NCBI GenBank assembly: GCA_038750655.1
Contig: JBCDGZ010000070.1
Coordinates: forward strand, 1 to 38,637
Source: JBCDGZ01 sp038750655
GTDB taxonomy: Bacteria; Bacteroidota; Bacteroidia; Chitinophagales; Saprospiraceae
Direction: 5' to 3'
Length of the DNA: 38,637 nt
Within the stretch, counting starts at the first letter, position 1. Each line of letters opens with the position of its first letter. Under the pieces are notes generated by a model that saw nothing but the letters and a program-made list of their open reading frames with translations, was not told where the DNA came from and made no database searches. Shown here in pieces: positions 1 through 7,106 of the stretch. The translations under genes and the position numbers were made by a program.

Positions 1-63
1 ATTGCACTTAATATTGATAATCAAACGAATAAAGCAAGTATTGGACTATATTTCGGCCTGTAA
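1..63 (+). CDS. C-terminal tail of a truncated upstream gene, unknown product
   Basis: Frame 1 is open from the window edge and encodes 20 residues before a TAA stop at 61-63; the last residues are ASIGLYFGL. The alternating polar/hydrophobic pattern with aromatics near the end would suit the last strand of an outer-membrane beta-barrel, but this is too short for a family call. A terminator-like hairpin starts right at the stop codon, which supports this being a genuine gene end. The rest of the gene lies outside the window. Confidence 0.45.
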   Translation: MALNIDNQTNKASIGLYFGL

Positions 64-110
64 AACCGAAGCGATCATCACTCTTTAGCTGCTAGTCTAC
101 AGGCTTTTTT
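52..110 (+). terminator. Terminator-like hairpin with an overlapping alternative hairpin
   Basis: GCCTGTA (56-62) pairs with TACAGGC (98-104), followed directly by six T (105-110). The loop is long (35 nt). A competing small hairpin, TTCGG (52-56) with CCGAA (66-70), uses part of the same left arm, so the two folds exclude each other. The simplest reading is a terminator for the gene ending at 63. Confidence 0.5.
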
Positions 111-469
111 CGCCATCATTCTACAAGATAAAAAAGCATCGGCTTACGCCTCTAGTGAAAGGCCGTTTTAACTTTTTTTTAAGCCGTTGTCTAAAACTAT
201 TTTGGTCTCAAAACGCTTAATCAGAGTAATAATACATATTGTAACTGATTATGTTATTTCAGGGTCTAAAAGGCAGGTAAAAATGCATGCTGCCAACTGC
301 ACACTTGTCAGGTCTTCAGTTAATGGCATCATTTTTTCAGAACATAGCTGTATTCCAATATGTTATATTTAACAACGAATAGGGTCTTTCAATCTTGTAA
401 TCTTGAAGAATAAGCCTTATCATGTGTTAATATACTTCTTTCTTAACAATCGGAGCCTTTACAATCATC
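111..469. other. Intergenic region, no gene seen
   Basis: AT-rich stretch before clpC. A 61-codon open frame at 187-372 has no family resemblance and atypical composition, so I do not call it. I see no exact Bacteroidetes -7 box; TAATCTTG at 398-405 has one mismatch and could be the clpC promoter, giving a leader of about 60 nt, but no -33 element supports it. Confidence 0.4.
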
Positions 470-3010
470 ATGAACCGAAAATTTTCACAAAAAGTCAAAA
501 AGGTTATTTCCAAGAGCCGCGATGAAGCACTGCGTCTGGGACATGACTATATTGGCACAGAACATCTGCTACTGGGGATCATGCAAGAGGAGGAGAGCCT
601 GGCTATGAAGGTGCTTGACTCCCTGGATGTAGATACAATCGAATTAAAGCACAGCATTGAGGAGTCTGTCCACCGCCGCGCTGCGGCTAAGGCGGCGCTC
701 AATATCGGTAATCTGCCTCTGAACAAACAGGCTGAAAAGGTGCTCAAGGTTACTTTTCTAGAAGCCAAGATGCTAAAGAATGAAGAGATCAGCCCGGAAC
801 ATCTGCTGTTGTCTATTCTCAAACACAAAGAAAACCTGGCCTCGCGCATCCTCAACCAGTTTGATGTCGACTATGATGTCTATAAATCTGAGTTGGAGTA
901 TGTTCGTCAGGAGCAGGACTTTACCCATCCTAATATCTACTCTCAGGCCCCTAATGAGTCTGAGGAGCCCTTCGAAGAGGAAGATGCCTCTCGCTACTCG
1001 CGCAAAGGCAGCAACCCGAAGTCTCGCACACCAGTGCTCGATAACTTTGGAAGGGACATCACTAAACTGGCCGAGGAGGATAAACTCGATCCAATTATCG
1101 GTCGTGAGAATGAGATTGAGCGCGTTTCTCAAATTCTGAGTCGTCGCAAGAAAAACAATCCCATCCTCATTGGTGAACCGGGTGTAGGTAAAACGGCCAT
1201 CGTCGAGGGGCTAGCCTTGCGCATTACGCAACGCAAAGTATCTCGTACGCTGTTCAACAAGCGCATCGTTATGCTCGACCTGGCAGCGTTGGTTGCCGGT
1301 ACGAAGTATCGCGGTCAGTTTGAAGAGCGGATGAAGGCCATTATGAATGAGCTGGAAAAATCTCGCGATGTCATCCTCTTCATTGATGAGATTCACACCA
1401 TCGTCGGCGCCGGAGGCGCTACAGGATCGCTGGATGCTTCGAATATATTCAAACCAGCCCTGGCCCGCGGTGAGTTGCAGTGCATCGGTGCTTCTACGCT
1501 CGATGAATACCGCCAACACATCGAAAAGGATGGTGCGCTAGATCGTCGATTCCAAAAGGTCATCGTCGATCCACCATCTGCCGAAGAAGCTGTCAATATT
1601 CTCGAAAATATCAAGCCTAAATACGAGGAATTCCATAATGTCAACTACTCCGACGAAGCCATCAAGGCTTGTGTGAAGCTGAGCGACCGCTACATCAGCG
1701 ACCGTTTTCTGCCAGACAAGGCCATCGATGTTCTTGATGAGGTCGGGGCTAGAGTGCATCTGAAGAATATCCACGTACCTAAGCATATTGAGGAGCTAGA
1801 GAAAAAGATCGAGGCGCTCAAGGACAAGAAAAATCAGGCTGTTAAGAATCAGCAGTACGAAAAGGCCGCCGATCTGCGCGATGATGAGTCTAAGCTGGTT
1901 CGCCAGTTGGAGTTTGCTAAGGTAGAATGGGAAGAAGAGGCCAAGACGAAGCGTTATCCGGTAGAAGAAGAAGATATTGCAGAGGTGGTTTCTATGATGA
2001 CGGGCATCCCAGTTAGACGGGTAGCCCAGAGTGAGAGCAAGAAGCTGGTCAGCATGGGCCAGGACCTTAAGGAAGCCATTATCGGCCAGGACGAGGCTAT
2101 TACGAAAATTGCGAAAGCCATTCAGCGTAATCGCGTAGGATTGAAGGATCCTACTAAGCCGATCGGTTCTTTCATCTTCCTCGGCCCAACGGGGGTAGGT
2201 AAGACGGAGCTGGCCAAAGCCCTGGCACGTTACATCTTTGACTCAGAGGATTCCCTGATTCGCATCGATATGAGTGAGTATATGGAGAAATTCTCCGTTA
2301 GCCGACTGATTGGTGCGCCTCCAGGCTATGTGGGATACGAAGAAGGAGGTCAATTGACCGAGCGGGTTCGCCGCAAGCCTTACTCTGTGATCCTGCTGGA
2401 TGAAATTGAAAAAGCACATCCTGATGTGTACAATATCCTACTACAAGTACTGGATGATGGTCAATTGACCGACGGTCTGGGCCGCAAGGTAGACTTTAAG
2501 AATACGTTAATCATCATGACCTCTAACATTGGGGTCCGTCAGCTCAAAGATTTCGGTCAGGGTGTAGGTTTCGCCACTAAGGCACGAGTAGAAGCCGCAG
2601 AAGACCATTCCAAAGGTGTTATCCAAAATGCCTTGAAGCGGACCTTCTCCCCAGAATTCCTCAACCGTATTGACGATGTAGTCATCTTCAATAGCCTCGA
2701 TCAGGACGATATCTTCAAGATCATCGACATCACCCTGAGAGACCTGCTCAAGCGTTTGGATGGCATGGGTTACTCTTTGAGATTGTCCGAAGAAGCCAAG
2801 AAGTTTGTTTCCGAAAAAGGATTTGATCCACAGTTTGGTGCTCGACCACTACACCGTGCGATACAGAAATACATCGAAGATCCGCTGGCGGAGTTTATTC
2901 TCAACCAGAATCCAGCAGAAGGCAGTGTGTTCGAAGCCGTTCTCAATAAAGAAGGAGAAGGCCTGGATATCACCCTTGGTGAAGGGGTCAATACCGACGT
3001 GAAAGAATAA
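470..3010 (+). CDS. clpC: ATP-dependent Clp protease ATP-binding subunit ClpC
   Basis: Hsp100 AAA+ unfoldase that delivers substrates to the ClpP peptidase in the cytoplasm. The 846-residue protein has the full ClpC architecture: a Clp-N double repeat (about 1-145), first AAA+ domain with Walker A GEPGVGKT (235-242) and Walker B FIDEIH (304-309), a short coiled middle domain with a UVR-like motif (about 435-480), and second AAA+ domain with Walker A GPTGVGKT (572-579). The VGF tripeptide at 699-701 matches the ClpP-docking loop of protease-linked Clp ATPases, separating it from ClpB. Length is normal and both ATP sites are intact. The ATG at 470 starts a standard ClpC N-terminus. A strong terminator follows, so the gene is probably monocistronic. 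No clpP is present in the window. Confidence 0.95.
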   Translation: MNRKFSQKVKKVISKSRDEALRLGHDYIGTEHLLLGIMQEEESLAMKVLDSLDVDTIELKHSIEESVHRRAAAKAALNIGNLPLNKQAEKVLKVTFLEAKMLKNEEISPEHLLLSILKHKENLASRILNQFDVDYDVYKSELEYVRQEQDFTHPNIYSQAPNESEEPFEEEDASRYSRKGSNPKSRTPVLDNFGRDITKLAEEDKLDPIIGRENEIERVSQILSRRKKNNPILIGEPGVGKTAIVEGLALRITQRKVSRTLFNKRIVMLDLAALVAGTKYRGQFEERMKAIMNELEKSRDVILFIDEIHTIVGAGGATGSLDASNIFKPALARGELQCIGASTLDEYRQHIEKDGALDRRFQKVIVDPPSAEEAVNILENIKPKYEEFHNVNYSDEAIKACVKLSDRYISDRFLPDKAIDVLDEVGARVHLKNIHVPKHIEELEKKIEALKDKKNQAVKNQQYEKAADLRDDESKLVRQLEFAKVEWEEEAKTKRYPVEEEDIAEVVSMMTGIPVRRVAQSESKKLVSMGQDLKEAIIGQDEAITKIAKAIQRNRVGLKDPTKPIGSFIFLGPTGVGKTELAKALARYIFDSEDSLIRIDMSEYMEKFSVSRLIGAPPGYVGYEEGGQLTERVRRKPYSVILLDEIEKAHPDVYNILLQVLDDGQLTDGLGRKVDFKNTLIIMTSNIGVRQLKDFGQGVGFATKARVEAAEDHSKGVIQNALKRTFSPEFLNRIDDVVIFNSLDQDDIFKIIDITLRDLLKRLDGMGYSLRLSEEAKKFVSEKGFDPQFGARPLHRAIQKYIEDPLAEFILNQNPAEGSVFEAVLNKEGEGLDITLGEGVNTDVKE

Positions 3011-3028
3011 TTTGTAAAAAGATAGCTC

Positions 3029-3070
3029 AAAAAAGTACATCCGACCGATTAGGTTTGGATGTACTTTTTT
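3029..3070 (+). terminator. Intrinsic terminator after clpC
   Basis: Perfect 14-bp inverted repeat (3029-3042 with 3057-3070, core AAGTACATCC / GGATGTACTT) with a 14-nt loop. The right arm ends in six T, so the A/T flanks give possible bidirectional function. It separates clpC from the infC-rpmI-rplT group. Confidence 0.85.
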
Positions 3071-3169
3071 GTATTTTTATGAAATAAGTCTGTTACATCT
3101 GAACTTTTAGAATCAGAAGAACATTTATCCAATTAGTCATCATTCATTTTTTCATCAAAAAAATCGCTT

Positions 3170-3814
3170 TTGGCAAAAAGAAGATCTAGAAGACCACAAA
3201 GAAGAGAAGTTAAACCCTCTTTTAGAATTAATAATCAAATTCGTATCCCCGAAATCCGCCTAGTAGGCGATAATCTCGATGAGATTAGCGAAGTAGCCGG
3301 TCACAAAGTAGAAGCTGGCGTCTATCCCACCAAAAATGCCCTCCGCTGGGCCTTTGCCATGGAACTGGACTTAGTGGAAATCTCTCCCAAAGCCCAGCCT
3401 CCAGTTTGTAAAATTATCAACTACAAGAAATTTCTCTACCAAAAGAAGAAGAAGGAGAAAGAAATTAAGTCCAAAGCGGTCAAAACGGTCGTTAAGGAGA
3501 TTCGCTTCGGTCCTAACACCGGAGATCACGATTTCGACTTCAAACTTCGGCACGCCAAAGGCTTCCTCGAAGATGGAGCGAAGGTCAAAGCCTTTGTTCA
3601 CTTCCGTGGAAGAACCATCGTCTTTAAGGATAGAGGTAAAATCCTGCTGCTGCGCTTCCTCAAAGAACTAGAAGAGTACGGTAGCCCGGAGGCCCTGCCC
3701 AAAATGGAAGGTAGAAGAATGATCGTAGTCATTGCTCCCAAGAAAAATATCAATAAGAAAAAGAAGGAACCCAAGCCTTCACAGGAGAAAGAGAAGGAAG
3801 AAACAGAAGGATAG
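3170..3814 (+). CDS. infC: Translation initiation factor IF-3
   Basis: Binds the 30S subunit, prevents premature joining with 50S and proofreads start codons. The 214-residue product has a basic N-terminal tail, the N-domain from about residue 17 (FRINNQIRIPEIRLVGDN), a lysine-rich linker (about 90-110) and the C-domain with KEIRFGPNTGDHDF (109-122). A charged KE-rich tail extends beyond the usual bacterial length. The frame opens after a TAG at 3134-3136 and contains no ATG before the conserved part. The best start is TTG at 3170 (MAKRRSRR...); an ATT at 3146 is also in frame, notable because infC in other bacteria uses rare starts such as AUU for autoregulation. It is followed by rpmI and rplT, the conserved order. 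Confidence 0.93.
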   Translation: MAKRRSRRPQRREVKPSFRINNQIRIPEIRLVGDNLDEISEVAGHKVEAGVYPTKNALRWAFAMELDLVEISPKAQPPVCKIINYKKFLYQKKKKEKEIKSKAVKTVVKEIRFGPNTGDHDFDFKLRHAKGFLEDGAKVKAFVHFRGRTIVFKDRGKILLLRFLKELEEYGSPEALPKMEGRRMIVVIAPKKNINKKKKEPKPSQEKEKEETEG

Positions 3815-3818
3815 AAAC

Positions 3819-3849
3819 TTTGATTTTCTTCCAAAAATTCCTACCTTTG
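3819..3849 (+). promoter_or_regulatory. Internal promoter for rpmI-rplT
   Basis: The -7 box TACCTTTG (3842-3849) matches the Bacteroidetes consensus TAnnTTTG exactly, and TTTG at 3819-3822 sits 19 bp upstream as the -33 element. The predicted start near 3854 places the mRNA 5' end on the left arm of the leader hairpin. The -33 element lies just after the infC stop. Confidence 0.75.
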
Positions 3850-3852
3850 CGC

Positions 3853-3894
3853 CCCTGCAAGTACTCTTAGTGAATACGGAGTGAGACAGCAGGG
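3853..3894 (+). promoter_or_regulatory. Structured 5' leader of rpmI-rplT, candidate L20 autoregulatory element
   Basis: CCCTGC (3853-3858) pairs with GCAGGG (3889-3894), enclosing a second helix TACTC (3862-3866) with GAGTG (3879-3883) and a 12-nt apical loop containing TAGTGAATACG. The structure begins at the predicted transcription start and ends 27 nt before the rpmI ATG. Ribosomal protein L20 represses this operon through leader RNA in several other phyla; its use here is inferred from position and structure only. Confidence 0.5.
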
Positions 3895-3921
3895 TTTATT
3901 CATTATATAAAATTTCTGAAG

Positions 3922-4116
3922 ATGCCTAAGATGAAGACGCACTCTAGTGCGAAAAAGCGCTTCAAGCGGACAGGCTCCGGAAAACTGAAAAGATTCCAGG
4001 CCAATTCTTCTCACCTCATGCGTAAGAAGACCAAAAAGCGCAAGTTGAGACTGCGTGGCGCAACCCTCGTCAGTGACGCCGACAGCAAGAGAGTAAAACA
4101 CTTACTCTGTATTTAA
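3922..4116 (+). CDS. rpmI: 50S ribosomal protein L35
   Basis: Small basic ribosomal protein of the large subunit, 64 residues, which is the family's normal length. The N-terminus MPKMKTHSSAKKRFKRTGSG is the diagnostic L35 signature, and the KKRKLRLRG segment in the middle is also typical. The ATG at 3922 is the only sensible start. It lies between infC and rplT as in most bacteria, with a private promoter and structured leader just upstream. Confidence 0.96.
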   Translation: MPKMKTHSSAKKRFKRTGSGKLKRFQANSSHLMRKKTKKRKLRLRGATLVSDADSKRVKHLLCI

Positions 4117-4136
4117 GTAATTTATTTTTTAACGAG

Positions 4137-4198
4137 AACACAGGTCGGGACAGCCACTGTACCCTCGCGGACAAAGTATTCGATTGAATCCCTGTGTT
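4137..4198 (+). promoter_or_regulatory. Three-way-junction RNA in the rpmI-rplT spacer
   Basis: A closing stem AACACAGG (4137-4144) with CCTGTGTT (4191-4198), 8 perfect pairs, encloses two hairpins. One is GGGACAG with CTGTACCC (4147-4164, one bulged A). The other is ATTC-GATT-GAAT (4178-4189). The element ends 18 nt before the rplT start codon. Position and junction shape suggest translational control of rplT, possibly by L20 itself; this is inference from the fold. Confidence 0.5.
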
Positions 4199-4216
4199 GG
4201 ACTAAAACCATTTAAT

Positions 4217-4564
4217 ATGCCACGTTCAGTAAATTCCGTTGCATCTCGCAAGAGACGCAAGAAAATTCTGAAAGCTGCCAAAGGTTATTTCGGCGCTCGT
4301 AGTAACGTCTATACTGTTGCTAAAAACGCCGTAGAAAAAGCACTTACTTACGCCTATCGTGACCGTAAGAACAAAAAGCGGGCTTTCCGCCGCCTTTGGA
4401 TTGCGCGTATCAACGCTGCTGCTAGATTAAACGGAACCACCTACTCCAGACTGATGAACAAGTTGAGCACCAATGAGGTCGCCCTTAATCGCAAAGTCTT
4501 GGCTGATTTGGCGATGAATCATCCAGATACTTTCAAGGCACTTGTTCAGGAGATGAGCAATTAA
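4217..4564 (+). CDS. rplT: 50S ribosomal protein L20
   Basis: Early-assembly 23S rRNA-binding protein of the large subunit. The 115-residue product starting MPRSVNSVASRKRRKKILKA matches L20 along its full length, including the KGYFGARSN segment and the C-terminal SRLMNKL / DLAM regions. An in-frame ATG 33 nt upstream would add 11 residues that do not belong to the family and would overlap the folded spacer, so the ATG at 4217 is chosen. A strong terminator follows directly. Confidence 0.96.
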   Translation: MPRSVNSVASRKRRKKILKAAKGYFGARSNVYTVAKNAVEKALTYAYRDRKNKKRAFRRLWIARINAAARLNGTTYSRLMNKLSTNEVALNRKVLADLAMNHPDTFKALVQEMSN

Positions 4565-4586
4565 ACATTTCTTCGGATTTGTTTTT

Positions 4587-4620
4587 AAAAAGGGAAGTGA
4601 GGCAACTTACTTCCCTTTTT
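4587..4620 (+). terminator. Intrinsic terminator after rplT
   Basis: AAAAAGGGAAGT (4587-4598) pairs with ACTTCCCTTTTT (4609-4620) around a 10-nt loop; the right arm carries the T-run. It closes the infC-rpmI-rplT unit. Confidence 0.85.
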
Positions 4621-4701
4621 TATTTTCCCCAGCGTACAACGTACTTGCGAAACTGCCTTTGTATCAATATCTTGTAGGGTGTTGAAAAAATAGTAATCGC
4701 T

Positions 4702-6057
4702 ATGAAAAAGCATTCCTACATTGCATTCTTTCTTACGCTCTTTTGCTGCCAGGCCCTGTGGGCAACCCATAACCGTGCCGGAGAAATCTCTTTCGAAGCA
4801 CTGGGGCAGTTTACCTATCGAGCTACGATTCATACCTATACCAAGGCCAGCAGTCGGCCTGCAGATCGCGATAGCCTAGAAATCTGCTGGGGAGATGGCA
4901 CCTGCGAATGGGTGCTACGCACTAACGGTGATGGGCTCACTCTGCCCAACGATATAAAATATAACCAGTATATCATTCAACATACTTACGCCGATTTCGG
5001 AGAGTATAGGATTTCTATGACCGATCCCAATCGAACCGGTGGCAACCTCAATCTCAATCCCCCATCCTCTGATAATATCCCGTTCCACATTGAGAGTCGG
5101 CTTGTTGTTGGTGTCGAAACCAATAATTCTCCTCAATTATTAATGCCTCCGATCGATAGAGGCTTCGTGGGCCTCCCCTTCTCTCATACCCCTAATGCTT
5201 TCGATATCGATGATGATAGCCTCGCTTATGAATTGACGGTCCCACTACAAGCCAGCAATGTGGAAGTTCCCAACTATTCATTCCCCAATCAAGTTCGTCC
5301 AGGGCCAATGAATAATATTTCCATTGATCCCATCACCGGAGAGTTCCAGTGGGTCTCCCCGGCCGAGCCAGGAGAATATACAGTTGCCATCTTAATTAAA
5401 GAATACCGTAATGGCATCCTGATTGGCTCCGTACTTCGAGATCTCATGATCACCGTTGAACTGAGTGAATCGCCTCCTCCCGGCTTCCAAGGGCCCAATC
5501 CACCTTCTGTATTCCAAGCCGGCGATATACTGGAAGTGGATTTCGAAGCCAGGGGCTTTGATACCCTACGCTCGCGCTTCAGCGCCACCGGCGGGGCCTT
5601 TATCCTTGATGATTCGCCTGCTACTTTCTCTACGACAGGAAGTTTCCAGCAAGGAACCATAACGGCCAACTTGCGCTGGGCAATCACCGATGCCCACGAG
5701 AGGCAACAACCCTATCAGTTTGCGGTCAAAGCCGAGGATCAAGCAGGCGGTTTTTCCTTATTCGTTTTCCAAATCTCCATCGATAACAGCAATTCTGTGC
5801 CCGAGTTGAGCACGCTGGGGCAGGTACAAATCTATCCCAATCCAGCCAAAGACCAGCTTTGGCTCGACTGGAACCGCATTCCCTTACAAAACGCCCTGCT
5901 GATCCGCATCTACGACTTACAAGGGCAGCTGGTACTAGAGCAAAGTACCACGGCGACTTCAGCGCAGCTGGATGTTTCCCAACTGCCCTCCGGGCCTTAC
6001 TTATTGACTTTAAACAGCGGAACGTTCAGCCTTAGTCAGCAGTGGATAAAGGGTTAG
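4702..6057 (+). CDS. Secreted protein with type A T9SS C-terminal sorting domain
   Basis: The 451-residue protein begins with a Sec signal peptide (about 1-21, hydrophobic FFLTLFCCQALWA, then THNRAG). The middle region (about 25-360) is beta-rich and includes a cadherin/Ig-like stretch around DPITGEFQWVSPAEPGEYTV (about 210-230). The end (about 375-451) is a type A sorting domain: VQIYPNPAKDQLWLDW, IYDLQGQLVLEQ, LPSGPYLLTL. Such proteins are exported by Sec, then taken across the outer membrane by the type IX system and usually anchored at the surface. The cargo's own role is not recognisable. Its 3' end overlaps the convergent gene by 26 bp. Confidence 0.85.
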   Translation: MKKHSYIAFFLTLFCCQALWATHNRAGEISFEALGQFTYRATIHTYTKASSRPADRDSLEICWGDGTCEWVLRTNGDGLTLPNDIKYNQYIIQHTYADFGEYRISMTDPNRTGGNLNLNPPSSDNIPFHIESRLVVGVETNNSPQLLMPPIDRGFVGLPFSHTPNAFDIDDDSLAYELTVPLQASNVEVPNYSFPNQVRPGPMNNISIDPITGEFQWVSPAEPGEYTVAILIKEYRNGILIGSVLRDLMITVELSESPPPGFQGPNPPSVFQAGDILEVDFEARGFDTLRSRFSATGGAFILDDSPATFSTTGSFQQGTITANLRWAITDAHERQQPYQFAVKAEDQAGGFSLFVFQISIDNSNSVPELSTLGQVQIYPNPAKDQLWLDWNRIPLQNALLIRIYDLQGQLVLEQSTTATSAQLDVSQLPSGPYLLTLNSGTFSLSQQWIKG

Positions 6058-6976
6058 AGGCTATTTTGTAATTCAGTACTTCTAGCCAGAGGGGCAACTT
6101 ATCGGCATCCTGCGCGATGACCTCCTTGCTCATTTCCAGATAGCTCAGGGCCTTGCGGTAGAGCTGCTTATCTAGCTGAGCCTGGATAAAATCTTGCTGC
6201 AATTGCTTGGCATTGGGTTGCTTGTACATCTGACGAAAATCGACTCCTTTGTGATCGGCCAGATAAAGCAGTGCAATATTGGATTGCCCCAGACGTAAGT
6301 CTTCCACAAAATCCTGAATGTCATCCATGATTTGAAAGCCGACCGAAAAATAGCGATGGGAAAGCAAAAGGCGACCGTGGGCCTCCGTAAGGGCAGCATC
6401 TCCCTTGAGTAGGTGAATAGCATCGATAGCCACTTTACCGAAAGTGGACTTACAATCGGCCAGAATCTCATATAAGTCCCAGTCGAGGCCCTCGATATGG
6501 TCATTCAGTGCGATACCCTGCGCATGCTCGCGTTTGCGACGATTCCAGATTTTCCAGAACGCCGACTCGTAGCCGAAGAGGGTACTGAGCAACTTAATGC
6601 CTTCTTCAAGGTAGGTGAAGGCAGCGAGGAGATCTTGATTATCAAAAGCTTGACGGTTGCGATCAAAGACTGCATCAGATTTGACGACATAGCGGTAAAT
6701 AAAAAAACCAGCCAGGCAAAGACGGGAGAACAGCGAGCTGTCTCTGGACTGCTCTTGTTGGCCAAAGAAAAGGGAGGAAAATAGCAGAGGATAGACATGA
6801 TAGATACGCCCTAGCGCATCTTCTGACTCGCTCTCCGCTCTTAGCTCCTTTTCGCACAGCAGCGCCAAATCTGGATCGAGGGGTAATTCCTGTAAAAGTC
6901 GTAGGGCACGCTTGCGTTCTTCCTGAATTAGAGACAGCAGGGCCTGGCTCGCATTTGCAGCTTGTTCATTACTCAT
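6032..6976 (-). CDS. Class 1 isoprenoid-synthase-like protein
   Basis: The 314-residue, helix-rich protein contains DDIQDFVEDLRLGQSN (218-233), which closely matches the second aspartate-rich motif of trans-prenyltransferases (DDxxD, Mg-diphosphate binding). Where the first DDxxD is expected there is only DAVFD (101-105), so allylic prenyl-chain elongation is doubtful. It could be a terpene-cyclase-like or divergent head-to-head synthase, or a non-canonical member. The ATG at 6976 lies only 7 nt beyond a consensus -7 box, so the transcript is nearly leaderless. No terpenoid genes are adjacent. The 3' end overlaps the convergent T9SS cargo gene. Confidence 0.6.
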   Translation of the reverse strand: MSNEQAANASQALLSLIQEERKRALRLLQELPLDPDLALLCEKELRAESESEDALGRIYHVYPLLFSSLFFGQQEQSRDSSLFSRLCLAGFFIYRYVVKSDAVFDRNRQAFDNQDLLAAFTYLEEGIKLLSTLFGYESAFWKIWNRRKREHAQGIALNDHIEGLDWDLYEILADCKSTFGKVAIDAIHLLKGDAALTEAHGRLLLSHRYFSVGFQIMDDIQDFVEDLRLGQSNIALLYLADHKGVDFRQMYKQPNAKQLQQDFIQAQLDKQLYRKALSYLEMSKEVIAQDADKLPLWLEVLNYKIASNPLSTAD

Positions 6977-6983
6977 AGAATAC

Positions 6984-7014
6984 CAAAATTAGAACATTTC
7001 GCCTAGACAACAAA
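6984..7014 (-). promoter_or_regulatory. Bacteroidetes-type promoter for the isoprenoid-synthase-like gene
   Basis: On the minus strand the -7 box TAATTTTG (6991-6984) is preceded, after exactly 19 nt, by TTTG (7014-7011). Both elements match the consensus, and the predicted start lies within a few nt of the ATG at 6976. Confidence 0.75.
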
Positions 7015-7078
7015 ATTTAGAACTGGTTTGACATTCGCTAAAAAACCAGCATTCCACCTTATTCTTTTCAAAAACTGC

Positions 7079-7086
7079 TATTTTTG
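7079..7086 (+). promoter_or_regulatory. -7 box upstream of the nuclease-helicase gene
   Basis: TATTTTTG matches TAnnTTTG and lies 20 nt before the ATG at 7107. I see no good -33 element at the expected distance. Confidence 0.55.
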
Positions 7087-7106
7087 CGCTCATACTACAC
7101 AAAGGC

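Noticed and set aside
187..372. Possible 61-codon gene before clpC
   Set aside because: No recognisable motif, no promoter or ribosome-binding context, odd composition; most likely chance.
4184..4216. Longer L20 starting at 4184
   Set aside because: The 11 extra residues are foreign to L20 and would be encoded by the folded spacer.
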